A stretch of DNA of 64,000 nucleotides from NCBI RefSeq assembly GCF_009192735.1, contig NZ_VTFU01000003.1, positions 62,001-126,000 on the forward strand, given 5' to 3'. The notes under the pieces are model-generated. The model saw only the letters and a list, made by a program, of their open reading frames with translations. It ran no database searches and was not told the origin of the DNA. The translations under genes were made by a program, and so were the position numbers. This DNA is from Arthrobacter gandavensis (lineage in GTDB: Bacteria; Actinomycetota; Actinomycetes; Actinomycetales; Micrococcaceae). The number at the start of each line of letters is the position of its first letter. Position 1 is the stretch's first letter. This document shows positions 48,129-57,953 of this stretch, piece after piece.

Positions 48129-50636
48129 CTAGTCGCCCACGCCGGCTTCAATTGCCGACGGCGCTTCCTCGATTGCCTTGGGCGCGCCGTGGCCGATGAA
48201 CGTGAACTTGGCGTCGTCGCCTTCGCCCTCCACGTCCACGGACACCAGTTCGCCCGGCTTCAGATCTCCGAAGAGGATCTTCTCGGACAGCTGGTCCTCG
48301 ATTTCGCGCTGGATGGTCCGGCGCAGCGGCCGGGCACCCATGGCGGGATCGTAGCCCCGGGTGGCGAGGAGAACCTTCGCCGCCGGAGTCAGCTCGATGG
48401 TCATGCCCTTGTCCGCCAGGCGCTTGCCCAGGCGTTCCAGGAACAGGTCCACGATCTGGACGATCTCGTCCTGCGTGAGCTGCGGGAAGACCACGGTGTC
48501 ATCAACACGGTTGAGGAACTCGGGGCGGAAGTGCTGGCGCAGCTCCTCCGTGACCCGTGCCCGCATCCGGTCGTAACCGGTCTTGGTGTCGGTGCCGGAC
48601 TGGAAACCAGTGGAGACGCTCTTGGAGATGTCCCGGGTTCCCAGGTTGGTGGTCATGATGATGATGGTGTTCTTGAAGTCCACCACCCGGCCCTGGCTGT
48701 CAGTCAGGCGGCCGTCTTCGAGGATCTGCAGCAGCGAGTTGAAAAGGTCGGCGTGCGCCTTTTCCACCTCGTCGAACAGCACCACGGAGAACGGACGGCG
48801 GCGGACCTTTTCGGTCAGCTGCCCGCCTTCTTCGTAGCCCACGTATCCCGGAGGGGCACCGAAGAGCCGGGAAACAGTGTGCTTCTCGGAGTATTCGGAC
48901 ATGTCCAGGGTGATCAGTGCGTCTTCGTCGCCGAAGAGGAACTCCGCGAGGGCCTTGGCCAGTTCGGTCTTACCAACACCGGTGGGACCGGCGAAGATAA
49001 AGGAGCCGCCCGGGCGCTTCGGGTCCTTCAGTCCGGCCCGCGTGCGGCGCATGGCCTGCGAGATGGACTTGATGGCCTGGTCCTGACCGATGACGCGCTT
49101 GTGCAGCTCGTCTTCCATCTTGAGCAGGCGCGTGGACTCTTCCTCGTTGAGCTTGACCACTGGGATGCCGGTGGAGTTGGCAAGCACCTCGGCGATGAGT
49201 TCCTCATCCACCTCGGCGATGTCGTCCAGTCCGCCGGACTTCCACTGGCGTTCCTTTTCGGCCCGCTGGTCATGGAGCTTCTGCTCCTTGTCCCGCAGGT
49301 TGGCGGCGCCTTCGAAGTCCTGGGAATCAATGGCTGATTCCTTTTCCAGCTTCAGGGCGGAGATCCGCTCGTCGATTTCCTTGAGCTCGGGCGGAGCCGT
49401 CATACGGCGGATACGCAGCCGGGCACCGGCCTCATCGATCAGGTCGATGGCCTTGTCCGGCAGGAACCGGTCGCTGATGTAACGCTCGGCCAGGGTTGCG
49501 GCCGATGCCAGCGCAGCATCCGTGATGGACACGCGGTGGTGCGCTTCGTAGCGGTCCCGCAGACCCTTCAGGATTTCGATGGAGTGTGCAACGGAAGGTT
49601 CCTTGACCTGGATCGGCTGGAAACGGCGCTCGAGGGCGGCGTCCTTCTCGATGTGCTTGCGGTACTCATCAAGCGTGGTGGCGCCGATGGTCTGCAGCTC
49701 GCCGCGGGCCAGCATCGGCTTCAGGATGGAGGCTGCGTCGATGGCGCCTTCGGCGGCACCGGCGCCCACAAGGGTGTGGATCTCATCGATGAAGAGGATG
49801 ATGTCGCCGCGGGTGCGGATTTCCTTGAGGACCTTCTTCAGGCGTTCCTCGAAGTCACCGCGGTACCGGGAACCGGCAACGAGCGAACCGAGGTCAAGGG
49901 TGTAAAGCTGCTTGTCACGGATGGTCTCCGGAACGTCGCCGCGGACAATGGCCTGGGCCAGCCCCTCAACAACGGCGGTCTTGCCGACACCGGGCTCACC
50001 AATCAGAACGGGGTTGTTCTTGGTGCGGCGGGACAGGACCTGCATGACCCGTTCCATCTCGTGCTCGCGCCCAATGACGGGATCCAGCTTGGATTCCCGT
50101 GCAGCCTGGGTCAGGTTGCGGCCAAACTGATCCAGGACGACCGAACCCGCGGGCTGGCCTTCCTGCTGCTGGCCGCCCGAGCTGACGGGCTCCTTGCCCT
50201 GGTAGCCGGACAGCAGCTGGATGACCTGCTGGCGCACCCGGTTGAGGTCGGCGCCAAGCTTGACCAGCACCTGTGCGGCCACGCCTTCGCCTTCACGGAT
50301 CAGGCCGAGCAGGATGTGCTCGGTTCCGATGTAGTTGTGGCCAAGCTGCAGGGCCTCCCGAAGGGAGAGCTCCAGGACCTTCTTGGCGCGGGGGGTGAAG
50401 GGGATGTGGCCGGAGGGGGCTTGCTGGCCCTGGCCGATAATCTCCTGCACCTGCTCGCGCACGGCACCGAGCGAAATACTCAGGGATTCCAGGGCCTTAG
50501 CTGCTACGCCTTCACCCTCATGAATGAGCCCGAGCAGGATGTGCTCGGTGCCGATGTAGTTGTGGTTGAGCATGCGAGCCTCTTCTTGGGCAAGCACGAC
50601 AACGCGACGGGCACGGTCGGTAAATCTTTCAAACAT
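48129..50636 (-). CDS. clpC: ClpC AAA+ unfoldase
   Basis: An 835-residue Hsp100 protein that feeds substrates to ClpP. Two Clp-N repeats (~2-145), first AAA+ module with Walker A GEPGVGKT (213-220) and Walker B LFIDEIH (281-287), a UVR/M-domain coiled coil (~405-470), then second AAA+ module with Walker A GPTGVGKT (550-557). [15 protein letters not shown] and the terminal [19 protein letters not shown] complete it. Start ATG 50636, AGGAGTG upstream; three upstream codons are unsupported. Monocistronic. Confidence 0.98.
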   Translation of the reverse strand: MFERFTDRARRVVVLAQEEARMLNHNYIGTEHILLGLIHEGEGVAAKALESLSISLGAVREQVQEIIGQGQQAPSGHIPFTPRAKKVLELSLREALQLGHNYIGTEHILLGLIREGEGVAAQVLVKLGADLNRVRQQVIQLLSGYQGKEPVSSGGQQQEGQPAGSVVLDQFGRNLTQAARESKLDPVIGREHEMERVMQVLSRRTKNNPVLIGEPGVGKTAVVEGLAQAIVRGDVPETIRDKQLYTLDLGSLVAGSRYRGDFEERLKKVLKEIRTRGDIILFIDEIHTLVGAGAAEGAIDAASILKPMLARGELQTIGATTLDEYRKHIEKDAALERRFQPIQVKEPSVAHSIEILKGLRDRYEAHHRVSITDAALASAATLAERYISDRFLPDKAIDLIDEAGARLRIRRMTAPPELKEIDERISALKLEKESAIDSQDFEGAANLRDKEQKLHDQRAEKERQWKSGGLDDIAEVDEELIAEVLANSTGIPVVKLNEEESTRLLKMEDELHKRVIGQDQAIKSISQAMRRTRAGLKDPKRPGGSFIFAGPTGVGKTELAKALAEFLFGDEDALITLDMSEYSEKHTVSRLFGAPPGYVGYEEGGQLTEKVRRRPFSVVLFDEVEKAHADLFNSLLQILEDGRLTDSQGRVVDFKNTIIIMTTNLGTRDISKSVSTGFQSGTDTKTGYDRMRARVTEELRQHFRPEFLNRVDDTVVFPQLTQDEIVQIVDLFLERLGKRLADKGMTIELTPAAKVLLATRGYDPAMGARPLRRTIQREIEDQLSEKILFGDLKPGELVSVDVEGEGDDAKFTFIGHGAPKAIEEAPSAIEAGVGD

Positions 50637-50720
50637 GAGGCACACTCCTAGCTAACGCGTAATTCGATGCTACGTGTCCTGTGCGTGCTTAAGGAGCATG
50701 TTCGCCCTAGGCGTGACCCC

Positions 50721-50744
50721 AGGCCCCGGATTGATCCGGGGCCC
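50721..50744 (-). terminator. Terminator of lsr2
   Basis: AGGCCCCGGA pairs with TCCGGGGCCT-like arm around a TTGA loop, 11 nt beyond the lsr2 stop. Weak U-run. Separates lsr2 from clpC. Confidence 0.7.
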
Positions 50745-50755
50745 TGTCCACGGCT

Positions 50756-51088
50756 CTAGCTCTGGGCTGCCCGGTACGCTTCGATAATTTCACTGTTGAC
50801 GCGGCCGCGCTCCGAAACCGAGTAACCGTTGTTACGGGCCCACTCGCGGATCTGTGCTGCTTCATTGTTGCGGGTGGCGGAGCCGGTGCTGCGGGGACGG
50901 CCTGTGCGTCCGCCTCCCACCTTGCGGCCGGCGTCCAGGTACGGCTTCATGGCCGCACGGAGATTCTTCGCATTGTCGGTCGACAGATCAATTTCGTACT
51001 GTGCCCCATCCAGACCGAAACGTACGGTCTCATCCGCACTTCCAGCATCGAGGTCATCGACCAGAATGATTTTTACCTTTTGCGCCAC
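50756..51088 (-). CDS. lsr2: Lsr2 nucleoid-associated protein
   Basis: A 110-residue xenogeneic silencer/nucleoid protein. An N-terminal dimerisation domain (KVKIILVDDLDAGSADETVRFGLDGAQYEIDLS) is followed by a Gly/Arg linker and the C-terminal DNA-binding domain REWARNNGYSVSERGRVNSEIIEAY with the R-G-R AT-hook. The length is standard. GTG start with TAGGAG upstream. It lies 98 bp after a small membrane-protein gene. Confidence 0.97.
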   Translation of the reverse strand: MAQKVKIILVDDLDAGSADETVRFGLDGAQYEIDLSTDNAKNLRAAMKPYLDAGRKVGGGRTGRPRSTGSATRNNEAAQIREWARNNGYSVSERGRVNSEIIEAYRAAQS

Positions 51089-51186
51089 GACAGGCTCCTA
51101 AGCAGTTAAACCGGGAAAACGATATGAGACCACTTATAGTATGGCGCAATTCCGAATGTTCAGTCAAAGCGCAGGAGCGTATTTAA

Positions 51187-51366
51187 TTACTTTTCTTTTT
51201 CAGGTGCCGGACTACTTGCTTCACGGTCGGCGGCAAGATCTGCTTCACGTTCCGCTTCAGCCAGAGCTTTTCGCTCCGACCGGTCGACATTCAACAGCGC
51301 CTTCATCGCAAAATAAAAGAGAGCAGCAACACATGCTGAGGGCAGGAGGACTTCAACGTATTCCAT
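51187..51366 (-). CDS. Small membrane protein coupled to lysS
   Basis: A 59-residue protein: MEYVEVLLPSACVAALFYFA, one membrane helix, then a charged cytosolic helix (KALLNVDRSERKALAEAEREADLAADREA) and an acidic/basic tail. The gene starts only 2 nt after the lysS stop (TAG-AT-ATG), so it is translationally coupled to lysS. The family was not identified. The position between lysS and lsr2 appears conserved in related actinobacteria as far as I recall. Confidence 0.7.
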   Translation of the reverse strand: MEYVEVLLPSACVAALFYFAMKALLNVDRSERKALAEAEREADLAADREASSPAPEKEK

Positions 51367-51368
51367 AT

Positions 51369-52871
51369 CTATCCCATTTCCGGCTTTAGCAGCGGGAACA
51401 AAATTGTTTCCCGGATACCCGTGTTCGTGAAAAGCATCACCAGGCGGTCAATTCCCAGGCCGATGCCGCCCATGGGCGGTGCACCGTATTCAAGGGCACG
51501 CAGGAAGTCCTCGTCAAGTGCCATGGCCTCATCATCGCCGTCGGCAGCGCGAAGGGACTGCGCGGTCAGCCGTTCGCGCTGAATCACCGGGTCAATGAGC
51601 TCGGAGAATGCGGTGCCCCGTTCCATGCCTCCGATAATAAGGTCCCATGCCTCGATCAGGCGGGGATCGTTCCGGTTGGGACGGGCCAGCGGCTGGGCCG
51701 ACGGCGGGTAGTCGTAAACGAAGGTCGGCTGGATCAGGGCCGGCTCAACGATTTCGCCGAACAGTTCCACCACCAGTTTCTCGGCGTCCCATTTAGGATC
51801 CACCTTTACTCCGTGCTTTTCGGCAATCCGCTGGAGCGTTTCCACGTCGGTATCCGGCGTGATTTCCTCTCCCACGGCCTCGGACAGGCCGGGGTACACC
51901 GACAGCCACTTCCATTCCCCGTCAAGGTTGATGGTTCCGGCGTCGGTTTCGATCTGCCGGGTTCCCACCAGGTCTGCGCAGTGCAGGATTATTTCCTTCA
52001 TGCGATCCGCCATTACAAACTGGTCCGCATACGCCTCGTAGCATTCCAGGGTGGTGAATTCGGGGCTGTGCGTGGAGTCGACGCCCTCATTACGGAAAAT
52101 GCGGCCCAGCTCAAAGACCCGCTCGATGCCGCCGACCACTGCACGCTTCAGGTACAGCTCGGTGGCGATCCGCAGCGTCATCTTCTGGTCGAAGGCGTTC
52201 AGGTGCGTTTCGAAGGGGCGTGCCGCCGCTCCGCCGTGGACCAGCTGCAGCATGGGGGTTTCCACTTCCACGTAGCCGTGGCTGTGGAGGGTGTCGCGTA
52301 CGCCACGGATGATTGCGGCGCGCTTGTAGACCATGTCGCGGGCTTCATCGCGGACCATCAGGTCCACGTAGCGCTGCCGGACCCGGGTCTCTTCGTTGAG
52401 GCCGGCGTGCAGCACCGGCAGCGGCCGCAGGGCCTTTGACGCCATGGACCAGGACTCCGTCATGACGGAGAGCTCGCCCCGGCGCGAGGAGATAACCTCA
52501 CCCCGGATGAAGACGTGGTCGCCAAGATCCACCAGGGCCTTCCAATCGGCCAGGGATTCTTCACCGACGACGGCGAGGCTGAGCATGGCCTGGATCCGGG
52601 TGCCGTTGCCCTCCTGGAGAGTGGCGAAGCAGAGCTTTCCGGTGTTGCGGATGAACACCACCCTGCCGGTGACGCCCACGGTTTCACCGCTGGTTTCGTC
52701 GGCCTGCAGGTGTCCGAATTTTTCCCGGACCTCTTTGATGGAGTGCGTGCGCTCCACTCCCACCGGGTATGCTTCCTCGCCCCGGGCGATGAGTCGCGCC
52801 CGCTTTTCGGCGCGGATGCGCATCTGCTCGGAGGTGTCGGCTGCTTCGGGAACGGAGTTAGATGTGGTCAC
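51369..52871 (-). CDS. lysS: Lysyl-tRNA synthetase, class II
   Basis: A ~500-residue enzyme. The N-terminal OB fold (tRNA anticodon-binding) includes VGVTGRVVFIRNTGKLCFATLQEG. The catalytic core has motif 2 FELGRIFRNEGVDSTHSPEFT and motif 3 GGIGLGIDRLVMLFTNTGIRE. The start is not certain: GTG 52871 has AAGGA too close to be ideal, but TAAACT lies 8 nt upstream, so a leaderless message is possible. ATG 52823 would truncate the N-terminal extension. 82 bp follow panC. Confidence 0.93.
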   Translation of the reverse strand: MTTSNSVPEAADTSEQMRIRAEKRARLIARGEEAYPVGVERTHSIKEVREKFGHLQADETSGETVGVTGRVVFIRNTGKLCFATLQEGNGTRIQAMLSLAVVGEESLADWKALVDLGDHVFIRGEVISSRRGELSVMTESWSMASKALRPLPVLHAGLNEETRVRQRYVDLMVRDEARDMVYKRAAIIRGVRDTLHSHGYVEVETPMLQLVHGGAAARPFETHLNAFDQKMTLRIATELYLKRAVVGGIERVFELGRIFRNEGVDSTHSPEFTTLECYEAYADQFVMADRMKEIILHCADLVGTRQIETDAGTINLDGEWKWLSVYPGLSEAVGEEITPDTDVETLQRIAEKHGVKVDPKWDAEKLVVELFGEIVEPALIQPTFVYDYPPSAQPLARPNRNDPRLIEAWDLIIGGMERGTAFSELIDPVIQRERLTAQSLRAADGDDEAMALDEDFLRALEYGAPPMGGIGLGIDRLVMLFTNTGIRETILFPLLKPEMG

Positions 52872-52953
52872 AGTCCTTAAGTTTACAGAGCCGGGCGGCA
52901 CGGCCTTACGGCGGAGCACCAGCCGGTATGCAGCGGGCACGCAGGTCCGTGGT

Positions 52954-53874
52954 CTAGCGGCCCGCCGCCGCGGGAGGCACCAGGGCCAGATTGTCGATCA
53001 GCCGCACCGGCCCGACGCCGGCGGCAATGAGGGCCAGCGCCGGTTCCTCCAGCGGTCCCCCTCCCGCCGGCAGCGGTTCCAGCGTCCGCGGATCGACAAT
53101 GACGAAGTAATCCAGCTGCACCAGCGGTTCGGCCTCCACGAGCGCTGCGGCCGCGGCCAGGCCGGGCGGCAGGCCGGCGGAAACCCGGTCCTGGAGCGAA
53201 AAGAGTGCCCGCGGAAGCACCGTGGCTGCGAGCCGGTGGGCGGGGTCCAGGAAAACGTTGCGGCTGGATTCCGCCAGGCCGTCCGGAGCCCGGGCCACCG
53301 GCACTCCCACGATTTCCGCCCGGAAGTTCAGGTCCGCGGCCATCCGGCGGATCAGCGCCAGCTGTTGGGCGTCCTTCTGTCCGAAATAGGCGCGGAAACC
53401 GGCCGGCACGGAGGGCTGCGCCCAGTGCAGCAGCTTCGCCACGACGGTCAGCACACCGTCGAAGTGCCCCGGCCGGGACGCGCCCTCGTAGCGTGTCCCC
53501 AGCTCTCCGGAACTGACCCGGACCAGGGGCGGTCCGTCCGGGTAGACCTCTTCCTCCGGCGGCGCGAACACCAGGTCCACGCCGGCTTCGCCCAGCAGGC
53601 GCAGGTCCGCATCGAGTGTCCGGGGATAGCGCCGCAGGTCCTCCGGATCATTGAACTGCAGGGGGTTGACGAAAATCGATGCCGCCACGACGTCGTTCTC
53701 CGCCCGGGCCGCCTGTGCCAGCGCCCGGTGTCCGCCGTGCAGCGCCCCCATGGTGGGCACCAGTCCGAGGGATGGAAGACGGTCCCCTGCCGGCGCGGCC
53801 CCCGCCGCGGCCAGGGCCCCGGCGATTGCGGATCTCAGCTCGGCTGCCGAGCGCACGAGGCGCGGTTCACTCAC
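52954..53874 (-). CDS. panC: Pantoate-beta-alanine ligase
   Basis: A 306-residue pantothenate synthetase that joins pantoate and beta-alanine with [23 protein letters not shown] holds the ATP-binding HxGH motif. [37 protein letters not shown] and [15 protein letters not shown] (KMSKS-type loop) complete the fold. GTG start overlaps the TGA of the DUF2520 gene (GTGA), so the two are made together. Confidence 0.96.
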   Translation of the reverse strand: MSEPRLVRSAAELRSAIAGALAAAGAAPAGDRLPSLGLVPTMGALHGGHRALAQAARAENDVVAASIFVNPLQFNDPEDLRRYPRTLDADLRLLGEAGVDLVFAPPEEEVYPDGPPLVRVSSGELGTRYEGASRPGHFDGVLTVVAKLLHWAQPSVPAGFRAYFGQKDAQQLALIRRMAADLNFRAEIVGVPVARAPDGLAESSRNVFLDPAHRLAATVLPRALFSLQDRVSAGLPPGLAAAAALVEAEPLVQLDYFVIVDPRTLEPLPAGGGPLEEPALALIAAGVGPVRLIDNLALVPPAAAGR

Positions 53875-54794
53875 TGCGGTCCTTCCGCGTCCAGGGTCAG
53901 GGCGTCGATGACGGCCTGGCCGCGGGCCTTGCTGAGCAGCCCGCGGTCGATGGCACGCCGGGCAGTGGCCAGGGACAACGCCCGGTACGTGTCGCGGAGG
54001 TCGGCGCTGTCCTGGCCGGCCATTTCGCTCAGGTGCGCCGCCACCGTCCCGGCGTCGCCCCTGGCCACGGGACCGGTCAGTGCATGCTCGCCGGAGGCAA
54101 GGGCGTTTTCCAGCGACGCGCGCATCAGCGGGCCGAGCAGGCGGTCGGGGTTCTCGACGCCGATGTCCTTGAGCAGCTGGATCGACTGGGCGGTGATGGT
54201 CACCAGATGGTTGGAGGCGTGGGCCAGCGCGAGGTGGTAGTTGACCCGGTCTGCCTCGTCGATGACCACGGGCTCGGCCCCCATTTCCACCACGAGTGCC
54301 TGGGCGATGGGCAGCACCGCCGTGGGTGCGGTGACGCCAAAGGAACAGTCGGCAAGCCGGGTCAGGTCAAGGCTCATGCCGGTGAAGGTCATCGCCGGGT
54401 GCAGTGCCAGCGGAATGGCTCCCGCCCGGCGCGCAGGTTCCAGGATGTCTGTGCCAAACCGGCCCGAGGTGTGCGCAACGAGCTGCCCGGCCTGCCAGGC
54501 GTTGGTGGCGGCCAGGCCGGAGACCAGCGGGCCCAGGGCGTCATCCGGCACCGCCAGCAGCACGAGCTCGGAGCGCTCGATGATCTCCGGGATCTCCAGG
54601 ACCGGGACGCCCGGCAGCAGGTTGGCGGCGCGTTCGCGGCTTTCCTCGCTCACGGCGGAAACGCCGACGACGGCGTGTTCGGCCGCACGCAGCGCGGCGC
54701 CGAGGACAGCCCCGACCCGGCCGGCCCCGATGACCCCGACGCCCAGCCTGCCCCGCCGTCGTTTCTCGGCGGTGCTTGCTTCAGCGCTGTTCAT
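53871..54794 (-). CDS. Rossmann-like/DUF2520 protein, possible ketopantoate-reductase analogue
   Basis: A 307-residue protein. An N-terminal Rossmann domain with [40 protein letters not shown] (G-x-G-x2-G) and a C-terminal DUF2520 helical domain ([30 protein letters not shown]). The NAD(P)-binding G-A-G-R-V-G is intact. Coupling to panC suggests a role in pantoate supply; a canonical panE was not seen in this window. Start ATG 54794 with AAGGAG upstream; it overlaps the preceding gene by 14 nt. Confidence 0.85.
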   Translation of the reverse strand: MNSAEASTAEKRRRGRLGVGVIGAGRVGAVLGAALRAAEHAVVGVSAVSEESRERAANLLPGVPVLEIPEIIERSELVLLAVPDDALGPLVSGLAATNAWQAGQLVAHTSGRFGTDILEPARRAGAIPLALHPAMTFTGMSLDLTRLADCSFGVTAPTAVLPIAQALVVEMGAEPVVIDEADRVNYHLALAHASNHLVTITAQSIQLLKDIGVENPDRLLGPLMRASLENALASGEHALTGPVARGDAGTVAAHLSEMAGQDSADLRDTYRALSLATARRAIDRGLLSKARGQAVIDALTLDAEGPQ

Positions 54795-56430
54795 GGGGGA
54801 ACTCCTTGGGAAGTGGGTCGGAAGAAACGGGTGCGGCGGGGGATCCCGCGGGGAACGCCTCGGACGATTCGTCGGGCGACGCCTCGGGCGATCCCGCGGG
54901 GAATACCGCCGGCGATGCCGCCGGGCGGTTCCAGTGGGCGGTGCGGTCCCGGCGCCGTGCATCTCGGGCGCGGGCAGCCTGTTCCGTGAAAAGCCGGCGC
55001 ACTGTTTCGGTGTCGATTTTCCGGACCCGGGGATGAACCGGTCCGGCGGTGGAATGGAGGACCAGGTCGGCGGTGCGGAAACGGCGGCGCAGCGGGCCCT
55101 GCTCCAGGGACATGGACTGGGTGCGTTCGTGCGGCACCACGGAAAGCACCCGCCACAGCGCGCCGCTGCGGACCAGCAGCGCGGTGTTTGTGACCGTGAA
55201 CCCGTTGCGCCGCCATGCCAGCGGTGCGATCCAGCGTGCCCGGCGGGGTGTGGTGGTGAAGCCGTGGTCTTGGTCCCTGCCGGTGATGCCGGCCGTGAAA
55301 ACGTCCAGCGGGCGGTCGGTGCCGGCGTCCGGCAGCACGAGGGCGAGGATCGCAAAGACTTCGGGAAGGGTTCCGGCCGGCAGCAGTTTTGTCCTGGCCT
55401 GCCCCTCGGAACCGGTGCCGCCACCGTATCCGGCCACGTTGACGGAAATGCGGTACCAGCCCGTGATCCGCCACAGCGGTGACTGCTGCACCGCCACGGC
55501 CTGAATCCTGCCGGGCGGAACAGTCTGGGCGCGGGTGTCCAGCAGCCCGTAACGCACCCTGATCCCGTCCCGTGACACCGAGGCGCGGAAATTGAAGGAG
55601 GTGGAGAACTCCGACCAGTAGCCGCCAACGGTTCCAAAGATGAGCGGGACCATGATCGCCAGCGTGACGGGTTCGCCGGTAAGGGCTGTGATGAAAATGG
55701 CGGCGGCAGCGCCGGCCAGCAGGAACAGCGTGGTGCCCGATAACAGCGTGGCGGCGATGACCCGGCCGGGACTCAGCTCGAGGATCGGCTGCTCGGGCGC
55801 CTCCGCCGCTGCCCGGACAGCGCCTCCCAACGCTGCGGCGCCCGCCGATGCTGCGGCCGGCCCGCCGCTTTCAGTGTCGCCGCCACTGACGCCGTCCTCC
55901 TGCTGCGGCGAGGACGCCCCCGACGCCCGGTCCAGGATCAGAGCCCGCAGCTGCTGGGCGTCGTCGAGTTTCAGGAAGGCCAGCCGCACCGCGGACTCGC
56001 CCGCATCCGCGACTTCGAAACGCAGTTCGGCCAGCCCAAAGAGCCGGCCGAGCAGCGGCTGGATGATGTCGATCGCCTGCACGCGGTCCAGCCGCGCCTG
56101 GCGCTGCTGGCGGAAGACGACGCCGGAATGGACCCGCACGTGATCATCGGTGACTTGGTAGCGGGTGAAGCGCCATGACAGGAAGAAACCCACGGCCATG
56201 ATCAGCAGGATCCCGGCGAGCACGGCTATCCCGATGAGCAGGACCGTCCCGTCGGGAAGGGACGCACCGCCGCTGCGGCCGCCGCCGTCGTCGTCCCCGC
56301 GCATGCCCAGGAGGTCCTCAACGATGTTCCGGCCAAACACGAAGGCAATGGCGGCGAGGGCTATCCAGCCGCGTACCAGCGGCGACACCGGGTGGACGCG
56401 GGCCCATTCCCCGTTCTGTGGGACGCTCAC
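54781..56430 (-). CDS. PH-domain (bPH2/YdbT-like) membrane protein
   Basis: A 549-residue protein with several bPH2 (DUF304) repeats. Two hydrophobic segments at ~20-40 and ~68-90 precede VFRQQRQARLDRVQAIDIIQPLLGRLFGLAELRFEVADAG, the typical bPH2 core. A second core follows ~300-400 (RYGLLDTRAQTVPPGRIQAVAVQQSPLWRITGWYRI). A Pro/Glu-rich disordered C-terminus (~470-549) is unusual. Role unknown, perhaps membrane stress. Start GTG overlaps the upstream PH gene (GTGA). Confidence 0.85.
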   Translation of the reverse strand: MSVPQNGEWARVHPVSPLVRGWIALAAIAFVFGRNIVEDLLGMRGDDDGGGRSGGASLPDGTVLLIGIAVLAGILLIMAVGFFLSWRFTRYQVTDDHVRVHSGVVFRQQRQARLDRVQAIDIIQPLLGRLFGLAELRFEVADAGESAVRLAFLKLDDAQQLRALILDRASGASSPQQEDGVSGGDTESGGPAAASAGAAALGGAVRAAAEAPEQPILELSPGRVIAATLLSGTTLFLLAGAAAAIFITALTGEPVTLAIMVPLIFGTVGGYWSEFSTSFNFRASVSRDGIRVRYGLLDTRAQTVPPGRIQAVAVQQSPLWRITGWYRISVNVAGYGGGTGSEGQARTKLLPAGTLPEVFAILALVLPDAGTDRPLDVFTAGITGRDQDHGFTTTPRRARWIAPLAWRRNGFTVTNTALLVRSGALWRVLSVVPHERTQSMSLEQGPLRRRFRTADLVLHSTAGPVHPRVRKIDTETVRRLFTEQAARARDARRRDRTAHWNRPAASPAVFPAGSPEASPDESSEAFPAGSPAAPVSSDPLPKEFPHEQR

Positions 56431-56939
56431 AGTCCGGCCAGCTGCGTTTCGCCGCGTTCGGACAGCTGTTCACGCAGGCGTGCACCCTCTGCAGCGGGCA
56501 GCCCGGGCAGCACCGCATTGGTTCCGGGGGCTGCCGTATGCAGTTTCAGGGAACACAGGCCGAACGCGCGCTCCAACGGACCCACCGTCACGTCCACGTA
56601 CTGCATCCGGCCGTACGGAACCACGAGGGTGCGCTGGAAGAAGATTCCGCGCCGCAGCAGGAAATCCTCGTTGCGTTCGGCGTAGCAGACCGCGCGCACC
56701 TGCCGGGGCAGCAGCACCGCTCGCCACACGTAGGCAGCTGCAATCACGGCCGGCAGTCCCCAAGCGAGCCAGTCCGGAACCGACGGCCACACTCCCACGG
56801 AGCGGAGGATCAGCGGCAGGCAGGCCAGGGCAACGGTCAGCACGGCTTCGATGGCCCATCCAATGAGGCGGATGGTGAGGTACCGGGGCGAGATGTGCTC
56901 CCAGTGCAGACCGCTCGGATCAATTGCTTCGCTAGGCAT
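56427..56939 (-). CDS. PH-domain (bPH2/YdbS-like) membrane protein
   Basis: A 170-residue protein. Two hydrophobic segments (~25-45, 50-72) precede one bPH2 core, NEDFLLRRGIFFQRTLVVPYGRMQYVDVTVGPLERAFGLCSLKLHTAA. The small partner to the 549-residue protein, as ydbS is to ydbT in Bacillus. Start ATG 56939 is chosen for GGGAGGCGGAGA upstream; ATG 57008 is also open but lacks a ribosome-binding site. Confidence 0.85.
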   Translation of the reverse strand: MPSEAIDPSGLHWEHISPRYLTIRLIGWAIEAVLTVALACLPLILRSVGVWPSVPDWLAWGLPAVIAAAYVWRAVLLPRQVRAVCYAERNEDFLLRRGIFFQRTLVVPYGRMQYVDVTVGPLERAFGLCSLKLHTAAPGTNAVLPGLPAAEGARLREQLSERGETQLAGL

Positions 56940-57000
56940 ATTCTCCGCCTCCCGGCCGGTGTCTGTTGTCCGGGTCGGCGGGCGTCCCGCCGTTGCCCTT

Positions 57001-57444
57001 CTAGTCATCGGGAGGCAGGCGGCAGAACCGCTCCACCAGCAGGCCCACGGAGATCATGAGCACGCCTCCGGCGATCATGGCCAGGGAGGCCCAGGTGGGG
57101 CTGTGTCCCGGCCGGAGCGACCACAGCGGCGCCTGGTCCAGGAAGATACCGGCATGCCAGCCCAGGAGCAGCGAACCGGCATAGGCGTTTGCCTGCGCCA
57201 GGACCAGGGTCCGGGCTGCGGCGATGGGGTCCAGTTCGCGGTCCCGGTTTCCCTGCTGCCAGCGCCTGACCCGCAGTCCGAGGAACAGGGTTGCTCCGGA
57301 AATGAGCGCCACGGTCAGCAGCCCCAACACGCTGAGAACCGGTGCGGGCAGCGAATTGCGGGTGGCCCAGTTGTTTACCAGCCAGCCAACGACGCCGGAG
57401 GCGATCGCTATGACGGCCAGCCAGCGGTACCGGATGTTCCCCAC
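57001..57444 (-). CDS. DUF3180 membrane protein
   Basis: A 147-residue protein with four hydrophobic helices (~7-25, 33-55, 85-100, 116-138) and GWLVNNWATRNSLPAPVLSVLGLL, the DUF3180 pattern. Function unknown. Sits consistently next to folK in this gene order. GTG start 8 nt after folK stop. Confidence 0.85.
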   Translation of the reverse strand: MGNIRYRWLAVIAIASGVVGWLVNNWATRNSLPAPVLSVLGLLTVALISGATLFLGLRVRRWQQGNRDRELDPIAAARTLVLAQANAYAGSLLLGWHAGIFLDQAPLWSLRPGHSPTWASLAMIAGGVLMISVGLLVERFCRLPPDD

Positions 57445-57452
57445 GATCAGGA

Positions 57453-57953
57453 TCAGTCTCCCTCGTAGATTTCCAGGCCGGGGAGGTCCTCGGCCCGGGC
57501 GGCGAGCTCGGCAACCGGTGTTCCCGACAGCTCGGCGTCAGGATCCATCCAAGCCCACGGCTGCAGCACAAAGGCACGGGTGTGGGCCCGCGGATGTGGA
57601 AGGGTGAGCGTATCGTCGTCGAGCACCGTGTCGCCGTAGGTAATGATGTCCACGTCCAGGGTGCGCGGTCCCCAGCGCACCTCGCGTTTGCGGTGGTGGG
57701 AGTTTTCCACACTCTGGCAGTGCGCCAGCAGGTCATGCGGCGACAAGTCGGTGAGCACGGAGACCACCAGATTCAGGTAGTCGGGCTGCTCGGGGCCGCC
57801 CACCGGCTGGGTCCGCACCACCGGAGACACCGCTTGGAGCCGGACGGCGGGATGGTCGGCCAGTTCCGCCACGGCCCGGGAGAGCGTGTCACGGCTTTCC
57901 CCGAGATTGCTGCCCAGGGCCAGGATTGCGGTGACTCCGCCGGACGCGTTCAC
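57453..57953 (-). CDS. folK: Dihydropterin pyrophosphokinase (HPPK)
   Basis: A 166-residue enzyme that pyrophosphorylates 6-hydroxymethyl-dihydropterin. ILALGSNLGESRDTL at the N-terminus, then REVRWGPRTLDVDIITYGD with the catalytic D-x-D. The ATP-binding HPRAHTRAFVLQPW motif is intact. GTG start overlaps the folB stop. Confidence 0.97.
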   Translation of the reverse strand: MNASGGVTAILALGSNLGESRDTLSRAVAELADHPAVRLQAVSPVVRTQPVGGPEQPDYLNLVVSVLTDLSPHDLLAHCQSVENSHHRKREVRWGPRTLDVDIITYGDTVLDDDTLTLPHPRAHTRAFVLQPWAWMDPDAELSGTPVAELAARAEDLPGLEIYEGD

